Shown: positions 46,066 through 55,070, counted from the first letter of the stretch. The stretch is 64,000 nt of DNA from Streptomyces werraensis (GCA_014656175.1 BNBX01000001.1:722121-786120); one strand, 5' to 3'. Made by a program: numbers and translations. Notes: a model not told the origin generated them from the sequence alone.

Positions 46066-48645
46066 GTGCCTGGCACAAACCTGACCCGCGAAGAGGCGCA
46101 GCAGCGGGCGAAGCTGCTGACCGTTGACTCGTACGAGATCGAGCTCGATCTCTCCGGCGCGCAGGAGGGGGGCACCTACCGCTCCGTGACCACGGTGCGC
46201 TTCGACGTCGCCGAGGACGGCGCGGAGTCCTTCATCGACCTGGTGGCCCCCGCCGTCCACGAGGTCACGCTGAACGGTGACGCGCTGGACCCCGCCGAGG
46301 TCTTCGCCGACTCCCGCATCGCCCTGCCCGGCCTGCTGAGGGGCCGCAACGTGCTCCGGGTGAGCGCCGACTGCGCGTACACCAACACGGGTGAGGGCCT
46401 GCACCGCTTCGTCGACCCGGTGGACGGCCAGGCGTACCTGTACACGCAGTTCGAGGTGCCGGACGCCCGCCGGGTGTTCGCGAGCTTCGAGCAGCCGGAC
46501 CTCAAGGCGACGTTCCAGTTCACGGTGAAGGCGCCGGAGGGCTGGACGGTCGTCTCCAACTCCCCCACGCCGGAGCCGAAGGACAACGTGTGGGTCTTCG
46601 AGCCGACCCCGCGCCTGTCGACGTACGTCACGGCGCTGATCGCCGGCCCGTACCACTCGGTGCACAGCGTGTACGAGAAGGACGGCCGGTCGGTGCCGCT
46701 CGGCATCTACTGCCGGCCCTCGCTCGCCGAGTACCTCGACGCGGACGCCATCTTCGAGGTGACCCGGCAGGGCTTCGACTGGTTCCAGGAGAAGTTCGAC
46801 TACGCCTACCCGTTCGAGAAGTACGACCAGCTGTTCGTGCCCGAGTTCAACGCGGGCGCGATGGAGAACGCGGGCGCGGTCACCATCCGCGACCAGTACG
46901 TGTTCCGTTCGAAGGTGACGGACGCGGCGTACGAGGTGCGCGCGGCCACGATCCTGCACGAGCTGGCCCACATGTGGTTCGGTGACCTGGTCACCATGGA
47001 GTGGTGGAACGACCTGTGGCTGAACGAGTCGTTCGCCACCTTCGCGGAGGCCGCCTGCCAGGCCGACGCGCCCGGCTCCAAGTGGCCGCACTCGTGGACG
47101 ACGTTCGCGAACCAGATGAAGACCTGGGCCTACCGCCAGGACCAGCTGCCGTCCACGCACCCGATCATGGCGGACATCCGCGACCTGGACGACGTCCTCG
47201 TCAACTTCGACGGGATCACGTACGCCAAGGGCGCCTCCGTGCTGAAGCAGCTCGTCGCCTATGTCGGCGAGGACGAGTTCTTCCGGGGCGTGCAGGCGTA
47301 CTTCAAGCGCCACGCGTACGGCAACACGCGCCTGACCGACCTGCTGGGCGCGCTGGAGGAGACCTCCGGGCGCGATCTGAAGACCTGGTCGAAGAAGTGG
47401 CTGGAGACGGCCGGCATCAACGTCCTGCGTCCCGAGATCGAGACGGACGACGCGGGCGTCATCACCTCCTTCGCCGTCCGCCAGGAGGCCCCGGCGCTGC
47501 CCGCCGGCGCGAAGGGCGAGCCGACCCTGCGCCCGCACCGCATCGCGATCGGCCTGTACGACCTGGACGAGGCGACCGGCAAGCTGGTCCGCGGCGACCG
47601 GGTCGAGCTGGACGTCGACGGCGAGCTGACCGCCGTGCCGCAGCTCGCGGGCAAGCGCCGCCCGGCGGTGGTCCTGCTCAACGACGACGACCTGTCGTAC
47701 GCCAAGGTCCGCCTGGACGAGCAGTCCCTCGCCGTGGTCACCGAGCACCTGGGCGACTTCGGGTCGTCGCTGCCGCGGGCGCTGTGCTGGGCCTCCGCCT
47801 GGGACATGACCCGCGACGGGGAGCTGCCCGCCCGCGACTACCTGTCGCTGGTGCTGTCGGGCGTCGGCAAGGAGTCCGACATCGGTGTCGTGCAGTCGCT
47901 GCACCGGCAGGTGAAGCTGGCGCTCGACCTGTACGCCGACCCGGCCGCCCGTGAGACCCTGCTGGCCCGCTGGACCGACGCCACGCTGGCCCACCTGCGG
48001 TCCGCCGAGCCGGGCAGCGACCACCAGCTGGCGTGGGCGCGCGCGTTCGCGGCGACCGCCCGCACCCCGGAGCAGCTTGACCTGCTGGAGGCTCTGCTCG
48101 CCGGCACGCAGACCGTGGAGGGCCTGGCCGTCGACACCGAGCTGCGCTGGACGTTCGTGCAGCGGCTGGCGGCGGTGGGCCGGTTCGACGAGGCGGAGAT
48201 CGCCGCCGAGTACGAGCGGGACAAGACGGCGGCGGGCGAGCGGCACGCGGCCACCGCGCGGGCGGCCCGCCCGACGGAGGAGGCCAAGGCGGAGGCGTGG
48301 GCCTCGGTCGTCGAGTCCGACAAGCTGCCCAACGCGCTCCAGGAGGCCGTCATCGCCGGCTTCGTGCAGACCGACCAGCGCGAGCTGCTGGCGCCGTACA
48401 CCGACAAGTACTTCGAGGCGCTGGCGGACGTGTGGGCGTCCCGCTCGCACGAGATGGCCCAGCAGATCGCCGTCGGCCTCTACCCGGGCATCCAGGTCTC
48501 CGGCGAGACCCTGGACAGGACGGACGCCTGGCTGGCCTCCGCCGAGCCGGGCGCGGCCCTGCGCCGCCTGGTCTCGGAGTCCCGCGCGGGCGTGGAACGC
48601 GCTCTGCGCGCGCAGGCGGCGGACGCGGCGGCGACGTCGGCGTAA
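46066..48645 (+). CDS. pepN: M1-family aminopeptidase N, paralogue 2
   Basis: Zinc aminopeptidase of 859 residues. GAMEN is at 264-268, and the zinc site is HELAH (H298, E299, H302) with E321 in NESF. The ERAP1-like C-terminal domain is complete. It lacks a signal peptide and is likely the main cytosolic aminopeptidase (lysyl/alanyl type). The GTG at 46066 has GAGGAG 8 bases upstream. It is co-linear over its full length with the gene at 33227-35803, from which it differs mainly in the N-terminal beta domain and in the spacing before GAMEN. Confidence 0.96.
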   Translation: MPGTNLTREEAQQRAKLLTVDSYEIELDLSGAQEGGTYRSVTTVRFDVAEDGAESFIDLVAPAVHEVTLNGDALDPAEVFADSRIALPGLLRGRNVLRVSADCAYTNTGEGLHRFVDPVDGQAYLYTQFEVPDARRVFASFEQPDLKATFQFTVKAPEGWTVVSNSPTPEPKDNVWVFEPTPRLSTYVTALIAGPYHSVHSVYEKDGRSVPLGIYCRPSLAEYLDADAIFEVTRQGFDWFQEKFDYAYPFEKYDQLFVPEFNAGAMENAGAVTIRDQYVFRSKVTDAAYEVRAATILHELAHMWFGDLVTMEWWNDLWLNESFATFAEAACQADAPGSKWPHSWTTFANQMKTWAYRQDQLPSTHPIMADIRDLDDVLVNFDGITYAKGASVLKQLVAYVGEDEFFRGVQAYFKRHAYGNTRLTDLLGALEETSGRDLKTWSKKWLETAGINVLRPEIETDDAGVITSFAVRQEAPALPAGAKGEPTLRPHRIAIGLYDLDEATGKLVRGDRVELDVDGELTAVPQLAGKRRPAVVLLNDDDLSYAKVRLDEQSLAVVTEHLGDFGSSLPRALCWASAWDMTRDGELPARDYLSLVLSGVGKESDIGVVQSLHRQVKLALDLYADPAARETLLARWTDATLAHLRSAEPGSDHQLAWARAFAATARTPEQLDLLEALLAGTQTVEGLAVDTELRWTFVQRLAAVGRFDEAEIAAEYERDKTAAGERHAATARAARPTEEAKAEAWASVVESDKLPNALQEAVIAGFVQTDQRELLAPYTDKYFEALADVWASRSHEMAQQIAVGLYPGIQVSGETLDRTDAWLASAEPGAALRRLVSESRAGVERALRAQAADAAATSA

Positions 48646-48662
48646 CGCGGTCCTGTCAACGA

Positions 48663-48698
48663 GAAGGGGCGCCCGGCTTCCCGGCCGGGCGCCCCTTC
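48663..48698. terminator. Bidirectional terminator between pepN paralogue 2 and the TetR gene
   Basis: Perfect 15-base arms (48663-48677 and 48684-48698) around TTCCCG, between genes ending at 48645 and 48701. Confidence 0.88.
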
Positions 48699-48700
48699 CG

Positions 48701-49306
48701 TCATGTCGCGGACCGGACCGGCGCGCCCGCCTCGGCGGCCTGCCAGGCCGCCTCGGCCATCCGGAAGATCTCGTCCACCGCGGTCTCCGGGTCGTCCGCC
48801 TCCCGGGCCAGTGCGAAGGCGTCCACCACGAACCGGGCGAGCGCCCGGCAGGCGACGGCGCCGCGCGGCGCGCCCGGTTCCGCGGCGAGGGCGGCCGCCA
48901 GGGTCTCCGCGTGCCGCAGCCGCATGGAGCCCTCGTACTCCCGCAGGGCGGGCGAGGCGTCGATCATCCGCCACACGGGGGCGGCCTCGTCGGCCAGGCA
49001 GTGGCGCACCAGGGCGTGCATCTCCCGGCGCAGGGCGGGCACGAGCGGTGCGCCGGGCGCGCGGTCGGTCACCGCGCGGGCGAGGCGCCGCTCGAAGTCC
49101 GCGTCCCGCTCGAACACCAGGGCCTCCTTGGAGGCGAAGTGGGAGAAGACGGTGGTGACGGCCACGTCGGCCTCGGCGGCCACGTCCCGGATGCCCACCG
49201 CGTCGTACCCGCGCTCCAGGAAGAGCCGCAGGGCGGTGTCGGCGATCTTCTGGCGTGTGGCGGCCTTCTTGCGCTCTCGACGTCCGGACGGCGGCTGCTC
49301 GGGCAT
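48701..49306 (-). CDS. TetR-family transcriptional regulator
   Basis: 201 residues. The N-terminal TetR DNA-binding domain is clear: KKAATRQKIADTALRLFLER, GIRDVAAEADVAVTTVFSHF, ASKEALVF. The C-terminal domain is of unknown ligand specificity. It starts with ATG at 49306 and is divergent from the quinone-oxidoreductase-like gene 71 bases away. A palindrome in that gap suggests it represses itself and its neighbour. The effector is unknown, but the pairing suggests a reactive or aromatic compound. Confidence 0.9.
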   Translation of the reverse strand: MPEQPPSGRRERKKAATRQKIADTALRLFLERGYDAVGIRDVAAEADVAVTTVFSHFASKEALVFERDADFERRLARAVTDRAPGAPLVPALRREMHALVRHCLADEAAPVWRMIDASPALREYEGSMRLRHAETLAAALAAEPGAPRGAVACRALARFVVDAFALAREADDPETAVDEIFRMAEAAWQAAEAGAPVRSAT

Positions 49307-49350
49307 ATTTCGAACGCTAGCAGATACAAAACCCTAACGACTCCAATGAG

Positions 49351-49361
49351 CTAACGGTTAG
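49351..49361. promoter_or_regulatory. Palindrome between TetR and oxidoreductase genes
   Basis: CTAACGGTTAG is a perfect CTAAC-G-GTTAG dyad in the divergent gap, 16 bases before the oxidoreductase ATG. CCCTAACG at 49333-49340 repeats a half-site. It is a likely TetR-regulator operator overlapping the promoter. Confidence 0.55.
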
Positions 49362-49377
49362 TGTTACGGTCGACGGC

Positions 49378-50271
49378 ATGAAGAAAGTGAGCTACGCCGA
49401 GTTCGGCGGCCCCGACGTCCTTCGCCTCATCGACGCCGACAAGCCCCACGCGGGCCCGGGAGAGATACGCATCGCCGTGCGCGCGGCCGGGGTGAACCCC
49501 GTCGACTGGAGGATCCGGGAGGGCCAGATGCGTCCGGCCCTCCCGGCGTCCCTGCCCGCGGGCGTCGGACTGGACGCGGCAGGTGTGGTGGACGAGGTCG
49601 GCGAGGGCGTCACGGACGTGGCGGCCGGTGACCGCGTCTTCGGCGAAGGCACCGACACCTACGCCGAGTTCGCGGTGCTGCACGCCTGGGCCCGGATGCC
49701 CGAGGGCCTCTCCTTCGAGGAGGCGGCCGGCTATCCGTCGGTCATGGAGACGGCCCTGCGCGTCCTGCGCGAGTGCGGCATCCGCCCCGGGCAGACGCTG
49801 CTGGTCAGCGGCGCGTCGGGCGGGGTCGGCTCGGCGGTGCTGCAGATCGCCCGCGACCGCGGCATCACGGTGGTCGGCACCGCGGGGGCGGCGAACCTGG
49901 CGTACCTGCGCGGCCTCGGCGCGCACGCCACGACGTACGCGGAGGGCTGGCCGGAGCGGGTGCGGGCGTTCACGTCGGTCGACGCGGCCCTCGACCTGGC
50001 CGGCGCGGGCGTCGTCCGCGAGCTCGTGGAGCTGACCGGGGACCCGGCCAGGGTGGTCTCCATCGCGGACCGCACCGCCCCCGAGCTGGGCGTCCGCTTC
50101 TCGAACGTCGCGGGCAGCGTCCCGGACGCCCTGAAGGAGACGGTCCGCCTCCTCGAACAGGGCAGGCTCCACATCCCGGTGGAGAAGGCCTACTCCCTCG
50201 CCGAGGTGGCCGCCGCCCACACCGACAGCCGGGCGGGGCACACGAGGGGACGGCGGGTGATCGTGATCTGA
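49378..50271 (+). CDS. NADP-dependent quinone oxidoreductase-like protein (MDR superfamily)
   Basis: 297 residues. The N-terminal GroES-like domain (MKKVSYAEFGGPDVLRL) lacks zinc ligands. The Rossmann domain has LLVSGASGGVGSAVLQIARD. This is the zeta-crystallin/quinone oxidoreductase type that reduces quinones or enones with NADPH. The ATG at 49378 has only a weak ribosome site. Regulation by the divergent TetR is likely because they share a 71-base gap with a palindrome. Confidence 0.9.
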   Translation: MKKVSYAEFGGPDVLRLIDADKPHAGPGEIRIAVRAAGVNPVDWRIREGQMRPALPASLPAGVGLDAAGVVDEVGEGVTDVAAGDRVFGEGTDTYAEFAVLHAWARMPEGLSFEEAAGYPSVMETALRVLRECGIRPGQTLLVSGASGGVGSAVLQIARDRGITVVGTAGAANLAYLRGLGAHATTYAEGWPERVRAFTSVDAALDLAGAGVVRELVELTGDPARVVSIADRTAPELGVRFSNVAGSVPDALKETVRLLEQGRLHIPVEKAYSLAEVAAAHTDSRAGHTRGRRVIVI

Positions 50272-50344
50272 CCGCGCGGTGAGCCCTGCGCTGCGATGGT
50301 CGCGTACCGGCGTCCCGCTGATCGGGGCGTGGGACGCCGATCCC

Positions 50345-51373
50345 TCACCTCCCGCCCCTCCCCGGCCCTTCACGCCGGACCTCGACCGGCAGGACGGGCG
50401 AGGGCCGGCGCCGGTGCGGGCCTGCACCGACGCGTGGGGCCGGCAGCCGCTGACCAGGGAGGGCAGCCGGGGCAGGATCGTGCGGTGCGAGCCGGCTTCG
50501 GGCCGGCCCGGCTGACGGCCCCCTCAGCTGGCCCGCCACCGTCGCGCCGAAAGCAAGGGCCATACCGGCGAGTTGGAGAGCGGTCAGGCTCTCGCCCAGG
50601 ACCGCCCAGCCCAGCACCGCCGCCGTCAGCGGGGACAGCGGGCCCAGCAGCGTGGCCTGGGTGGCGGTGAGGCGGCCGATGCCGCGGAACCACAGGCAGT
50701 ACGCGACGGCCGTGTTGACCAGGGCCAGGTAGGCGTAGCCCCCGGCCGCGCCGGCGTCCAGGGCGGGCGGGGCGCCCTCCGCGAGAAAGGCGAGCGGGGC
50801 GATCAGCAGCCCGCCCGCGGTAAGTTGCCAGCCCGTGAGGGCGAGCGGGCCGACGCCCTCGGGGCGACCCCACTTCTGCGTCAGCACCGTGCCCGCGGAC
50901 ATCGACGCCGTGGAGGCGAACGCCGCCGCCACGCCCAGCGCGTCCAGCGCCCCCGCCGCCTTCAGCACCACCATGCTCACGCCGAGCCCGGCGGCGGCCC
51001 CGGCCAGGACGTCCCGAAGCGCGGGCCGCCGCCCCAGCAGCAGCGCCGACAGGCCCAGCACCAGCAGCGGGCCCACGGAACCGACGACCGCCGCCAGTCC
51101 GCCAGGCAACCGGTACGCGGAGAGGAACAGCAGGGGGAAGAAGGCGCCGATGTTCAGCGCGCCCAGCACCGCCGCCTTCCACCACCACGCGCCGCGCGGC
51201 AGCACCCGGGCGACCGCGAGGAGCAGCAGCCCGGCGGGCAGGGCGCGGACCAGGGCCGTGAACAGGGGGCGTTCCGGCGGCAGGAACTCGGTGGTGACGA
51301 CGTAGGTGGTGCCCCAGGAGACGGGGGCGAGGGCGGTGAGCGCGGCGACGGCGGCGCGACGGTGCGCGGGCAT
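50345..51373 (-). CDS. EamA/DMT-family transporter
   Basis: 342 residues with ten predicted membrane helices in two EamA repeats (WGTTYVVTTEFLP at the start of repeat 1, ASTASMSAGTVLTQKW in repeat 2). Such proteins export amino acids, metabolites or drugs; the substrate is unknown. After the last helix (about residue 285) a Pro/Arg-rich tail of about 55 residues (LRGPSAGPARSRLAPHDPAP) is unusual for the family. The ATG at 51373 has GGAAGGGG upstream. It is divergent from a MarR regulator with a dyad in the gap. Confidence 0.85.
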   Translation of the reverse strand: MPAHRRAAVAALTALAPVSWGTTYVVTTEFLPPERPLFTALVRALPAGLLLLAVARVLPRGAWWWKAAVLGALNIGAFFPLLFLSAYRLPGGLAAVVGSVGPLLVLGLSALLLGRRPALRDVLAGAAAGLGVSMVVLKAAGALDALGVAAAFASTASMSAGTVLTQKWGRPEGVGPLALTGWQLTAGGLLIAPLAFLAEGAPPALDAGAAGGYAYLALVNTAVAYCLWFRGIGRLTATQATLLGPLSPLTAAVLGWAVLGESLTALQLAGMALAFGATVAGQLRGPSAGPARSRLAPHDPAPAALPGQRLPAPRVGAGPHRRRPSPVLPVEVRREGPGRGGR

Positions 51374-51407
51374 GGACACCCCTTCCGACGAGTGAGTGAG
51401 CCATAAC

Positions 51408-51425
51408 TAGCTTAGCTCTAAGCTA
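51408..51425. promoter_or_regulatory. MarR-type operator between EamA and MarR genes
   Basis: TAGCTTA-GCTC-TAAGCTA (51408-51425) is a perfect 7-base dyad with a 4-base spacer. A further AAGCTACTT copy lies at about 51435-51443. It stands between divergent starts at 51373 and 51482. Confidence 0.6.
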
Positions 51426-51481
51426 CTTATCCACAAGCTACTTTCTTGCGGGCAACCCCTGCCGCGCGGATACTCCCGGCT

Positions 51482-51994
51482 ATGAGTGCACGCCCCGAGC
51501 CGCGCCCCGCGGACCCCGTCGACGCGATCATCGAACAGTGGGCCCGGGTGCGGCCCGACCTGGACACCGCCGGGATGGAGGTCTTCGGGCGCATCTACCG
51601 GCTCGCGCGCGCCATGGGCGACCGGCACGAGCAGGTGTACGCCCCGTTCGGCATCTCCCGGGGCGAGTTCGACGTCCTCGCCACCCTGCGCCGCGCTGGG
51701 GAGCCGTACACGCTCTCGCCCCGGCAGCTCTCGGCCACTCTGATGCTCACCACCGGAGGGATGACGGGCCGTCTCGACAAGCTGGAGCGCGCGGGGCTGC
51801 TGCGCCGCTCACCCGACCCGCACGACCGGCGCGGACTCCAGGTCACGCTGACCGAGAAGGGGCTGCGGCTGATCGACGAGGCGGTGGTCGCGGGCGTCGC
51901 CGAGCAGTCGCGGGCACTGGCCGCCCTCGGCGAGGAGCGGGCGGCCCAGCTGGCGGACCTGCTGCGGGAGTTGCTGCTCGCCACGGAGCGATAG
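51482..51994 (+). CDS. MarR-family transcriptional regulator
   Basis: 170 residues with a winged helix-turn-helix: FGISRGEFDVLATLRRAG, LSPRQLSATLMLTTGGMTGR, and the wing LRRSPDPHDRRGLQVTLTEKG, which contains the MarR DxRxxxVxLT-type signature. Helical dimerisation ends flank it. It is probably a repressor of the divergent EamA exporter gene. The ATG at 51482 is chosen over a longer frame start because of the codon pattern. Confidence 0.9.
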   Translation: MSARPEPRPADPVDAIIEQWARVRPDLDTAGMEVFGRIYRLARAMGDRHEQVYAPFGISRGEFDVLATLRRAGEPYTLSPRQLSATLMLTTGGMTGRLDKLERAGLLRRSPDPHDRRGLQVTLTEKGLRLIDEAVVAGVAEQSRALAALGEERAAQLADLLRELLLATER

Positions 51995-52143
51995 GCGGCG
52001 CCGCCCCGGAACACCTGGGAGCCGGTCGCGCATCCCCCGTGCGAGCTACAGGAGCTGTCCCTGCCCGGGTGATTCGCGGGCGGCGGCGGATTCCTAGCGT
52101 GGTCCCAGGTCGCAGCGGGTGCGGCCACGACGGGAAGGCCGCC

Positions 52144-53022
52144 ATGCGTACGACATCCGAGACACCGCACGCCACCGACTCCGGCCCGGACAAGGACCAC
52201 GACTCCGGCGGCGGCCGTCTCCGCCGGATCGCGCGCTCCCCGCTCGGCTGGATGCTCGCCGGCCTGGCCGGCGTCGGCCTGGTCTCGGGCCTGACGGCGA
52301 CCGGCCCCGGCCCGGTGCCGGTGCTGGGCGCGGCCGCCGCGGTCGCCGTCTACGCGTGGGTCATGCGCCGTGCGGCGGGCCGCTCCGTGCCGGAGATCGC
52401 CCGGTCCGGGGCCGGCCGGGAGGCGCTGCTGGGCGGCGCGATCGGCCTGGCCTTCGTCCTCGTCTCCGCCCTCCTCATCACGGCGTTCGGGGGTTACTCC
52501 TTCTCCTGGGCCGGCGACGGCGTCCTGTCGGTCGTCGCGACCGCGGTCATGGTGCAGACCGGCGCCGCGGTGACCGAGGAGCTGATGTTCCGCGGTCTCG
52601 CCCTGCAGGCCCTGGAGCGGCTGTGGGGCAGCCGGGCCGCCCTCGTGATCACCTCGCTGTTCTTCGGTGTCGCCCACCTGGGCGCCGAGGGGGCGAGCGC
52701 GTGGAGCGCGCTGGCGATAGCCGTCGAGGCGGGCGTCCTGCTCGGAGCGGCGTTCCTGTGGCGGCGTAGCATCTGGTTCGTCGTGGGGCTGCACTTCGTC
52801 TGGAACACCACGGTGGAGTTGCTCGGCATCCCGGTCTCCGGGCACACCTCCGACGGTCTGTTCACCGCCGACGTCCACGGCTCCGATCTGCTGACCGGCG
52901 GCGCCTTCGGCCTGGAGGCGTCGGTCGTGCCCGTCCTCCTCGGCGTGGCCCTCGCGGTCCCGATGCTCGTCCTCGCCCGCCGGAGCGGCAGGTTCACCAC
53001 CCGCCGGCGCGCGAACCGTTGA
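52144..53022 (+). CDS. CPBP-family intramembrane metalloprotease
   Basis: 292 residues with about eight membrane helices. CPBP (CAAX protease/bacteriocin-processing-like) motifs are EExxxR (Glu145, Glu146, Arg150 in EELMFRG), FFGVAHLG (His178) and HFVWN (His217, Asn221), the four metal and catalytic sites. Such proteins process membrane substrates or confer self-protection against bacteriocins. It starts at ATG 52144 and ends 26 bases before the histidine-kinase gene, so it looks like the first gene of a three-gene signalling operon. The substrate is unknown. Confidence 0.85.
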   Translation: MRTTSETPHATDSGPDKDHDSGGGRLRRIARSPLGWMLAGLAGVGLVSGLTATGPGPVPVLGAAAAVAVYAWVMRRAAGRSVPEIARSGAGREALLGGAIGLAFVLVSALLITAFGGYSFSWAGDGVLSVVATAVMVQTGAAVTEELMFRGLALQALERLWGSRAALVITSLFFGVAHLGAEGASAWSALAIAVEAGVLLGAAFLWRRSIWFVVGLHFVWNTTVELLGIPVSGHTSDGLFTADVHGSDLLTGGAFGLEASVVPVLLGVALAVPMLVLARRSGRFTTRRRANR

Positions 53023-53048
53023 GACAGGCCGACCGAAGGAGAACGGAC

Positions 53049-54269
53049 ATGACGGCCCGTCGGGAACTGTGGGGCGCCCCCTCGCTCCGTGCTCCGCTCG
53101 ACCGGTGGCGGGAGCGGGACGCCCTCCTCAAGGACGGCGTCCTCGCCCTGGCCCTCACCCTGCTGTCCTTCGTGCCGACCCTGTCCGGCGTCGGCGCGCA
53201 GATCGGCGACCTGCCCGAGCGGCCGGCGGACGCGCTGGGTGTCGGACTGGTCCTGGCCCAGACTCTGCCCTCGGCGTTCCGCCGCAGATCGCCGGCGGCC
53301 TGTCTGGCGGTCGTCGCGGTCGCGTTCGCCGTGCACCAGGCCCTCGGCTACGCGACGACGTTCGGGAGTGTGGGGCTGTACCTGGCCCTGTACTCCGCCG
53401 GCGCCCACCAGGTCCGCTTCCGCCGCGGGCTCGCCGTCCTGGCGTGTGCCGGATACGCCGTGCTGGCCGTCGTCCTGGACCGCCTCGGCTCACCGCAGTC
53501 GCTGCCGGACTACCTCGCGTTCGGGCTGGTGCTGGCCGCGGTCCGGCAGGTGGGGAGCACGGTGCGCGCACGGCGCACGGAGGAGGCGGAACGACGGCGG
53601 CTGACCGCCGAGGCGGCGACGGCCGCCGAGCGGGCGCGGATCGCCCGGGAGCTGCACGACGTGGTGACCCACCACGTGACGGCCATGGTGGTCCAGTCCG
53701 ACGCGGCGCAGTTCCTGCTCACGTCGGCGCCGGACCGCGCCGCCGATTCCCTGACGGCCGTCAGCGACACCGGACGGCGGGCGCTGACCGAACTGCGGTA
53801 CCTGCTCGGCGTCCTGGAGGCGACCGGTGAGGCGGCGTCCGCGGACCTGGAGCGCGCGGAGAGGGCGCCGGCCCGGGGGCGGCTGGAGGATCTGGTCGAG
53901 CAGGCCCGCCGGGCGGGCCAGCCGGTCGAGTTCGACGAGACGGGCGAGCGGCGGCCGGGCGGCGTGGAGGTGGAGCTGGCCGCGTACCGGGTGGTGCAGG
54001 AAGCACTCACCAACGCCATGAAGCACGCGGCGGGGCAGGCGACCCGGATCCTGCTCCGGCACGGCGACGAGCACCTCGGGATAGAGGTCACCACCGACGG
54101 GCCGGTCTCCGCACCGGTCCTGCGGGAGTCCGGCCCGGCGGGCGGACGGGGACTGGCCGGGCTGCGTGCACGCGTGCGGATGCTCGGTGGTGAACTGAAC
54201 GCCGGCCCCCGGCCCGAGGGCGGGTTCGAGGTCCGCGCCACGATTCCGTCCCGACCCGTCCAGGAGTGA
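53049..54269 (+). CDS. NarL-type sensor histidine kinase (HisKA_3)
   Basis: 406 residues. The N-terminus has about four or five membrane helices (residues about 29-46, 64-75, 85-98, 108-120 and 128-160) with short loops. HisKA_3 follows with the phosphorylated His203 in ERARIARELHDVVTHHVTAM. A C-terminal HATPase domain contains QEALTNAMKHA and GGRGLAGLRARVRMLGGEL. The ATG at 53049 has GAAGGAGAAC upstream. It pairs with the response regulator 5 bases downstream and is preceded by the CPBP protease gene. Confidence 0.92.
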   Translation: MTARRELWGAPSLRAPLDRWRERDALLKDGVLALALTLLSFVPTLSGVGAQIGDLPERPADALGVGLVLAQTLPSAFRRRSPAACLAVVAVAFAVHQALGYATTFGSVGLYLALYSAGAHQVRFRRGLAVLACAGYAVLAVVLDRLGSPQSLPDYLAFGLVLAAVRQVGSTVRARRTEEAERRRLTAEAATAAERARIARELHDVVTHHVTAMVVQSDAAQFLLTSAPDRAADSLTAVSDTGRRALTELRYLLGVLEATGEAASADLERAERAPARGRLEDLVEQARRAGQPVEFDETGERRPGGVEVELAAYRVVQEALTNAMKHAAGQATRILLRHGDEHLGIEVTTDGPVSAPVLRESGPAGGRGLAGLRARVRMLGGELNAGPRPEGGFEVRATIPSRPVQE

Positions 54270-54273
54270 TCCC

Positions 54274-54966
54274 GTGAACGATGCGCCGCCACCTGTCCGT
54301 GTGCTCGTGTGCGACGACCAGGCGCTGGTGCGGACCGGCTACGTCACCATCTTCTCCGCGCAGCCCGACATGGAGGTCGTCGGGGAGGCCGAGAACGGCC
54401 ACGAGGCGGTGCGGGAAGCCCGGCGGCTGCGCCCCGACGTGGTCGTGATGGACGTCCGGATGCCGCTGCTCGACGGCATCCGGGCGACGCGTCAACTGGC
54501 GGGCCCGGACTCCGAGGACGCGCCGAAGGTACTGGTCGTCACCACGTTCAACGTCGACTCCTACGTCTACGACGCGCTGCGCGCCGGAGCGAGCGGCTTC
54601 CTCCTCAAGGACGCGCCCCCGACGGAGCTGGTCAACGGCATCCGCACGGTCGCCCGGGGCGAGGCCCTGCTGGCGCCCGCCGTCACCCGCCGCCTCATCG
54701 GCCACTTCGCCCAGCATCTGCGTCCGGCCGACGCCTCCCTGCCGGGCCGGCAGGACGTCGTGGGCGCGCTGACCCCGCGCGAGCTGGAAGTGCTCCGGCT
54801 GATCGCCGAGGGACTGTCGAACGCGGAGATCGCCGCGGCGATGTTCATCACGCCCGAGACCGTCAAGACGTACGTGTCGCGGATCCTCGCCAAACTCGGC
54901 CTGCGCGACCGGGTCCAGGCCGTCGTCCTCGCCTACCGGGTCGGACTGGTGCCCGGCACACCGTGA
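54274..54966 (+). CDS. NarL/FixJ-type response regulator
   Basis: 230 residues. The receiver domain has Asp14-Asp15 (VCDDQALVRTG) and phosphoacceptor Asp60 (VVVMDVRMP), and the switch Lys is in FLLKDAPP. A LuxR-type helix-turn-helix lies in about 165-225 (LTPRELEVLRLIAEGLSNAE, ITPETVKTYVSRILAKL). It starts with GTG at 54274, 5 bases after the kinase. It is the effector of the CPBP-kinase-regulator operon; target genes are unknown. Confidence 0.93.
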   Translation: MNDAPPPVRVLVCDDQALVRTGYVTIFSAQPDMEVVGEAENGHEAVREARRLRPDVVVMDVRMPLLDGIRATRQLAGPDSEDAPKVLVVTTFNVDSYVYDALRAGASGFLLKDAPPTELVNGIRTVARGEALLAPAVTRRLIGHFAQHLRPADASLPGRQDVVGALTPRELEVLRLIAEGLSNAEIAAAMFITPETVKTYVSRILAKLGLRDRVQAVVLAYRVGLVPGTP

Positions 54967-55000
54967 GCCGGCCCGGCGGCACGGGCCGTACGCACGCGAC

Positions 55001-55030
55001 GCAGGGCGCCGGCGGAGGCCGGCGCCCTGC
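55001..55030. terminator. Terminator downstream of the two-component operon
   Basis: Perfect 13-base arms GCAGGGCGCCGGC (55001-55013) and complement (55018-55030) with the tetraloop GGAG. It may also serve the convergent small-membrane-protein gene. Confidence 0.85.
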
Positions 55031-55070
55031 GGGAAGCGCGCGTGGACCGCTCGGGCGAGCGGGCCCCGGG

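Noticed and set aside
46000..48450. Leftward 816-codon frame opposite the second aminopeptidase
   Set aside because: Shadow frame of pepN; no start context and no recognisable domain.
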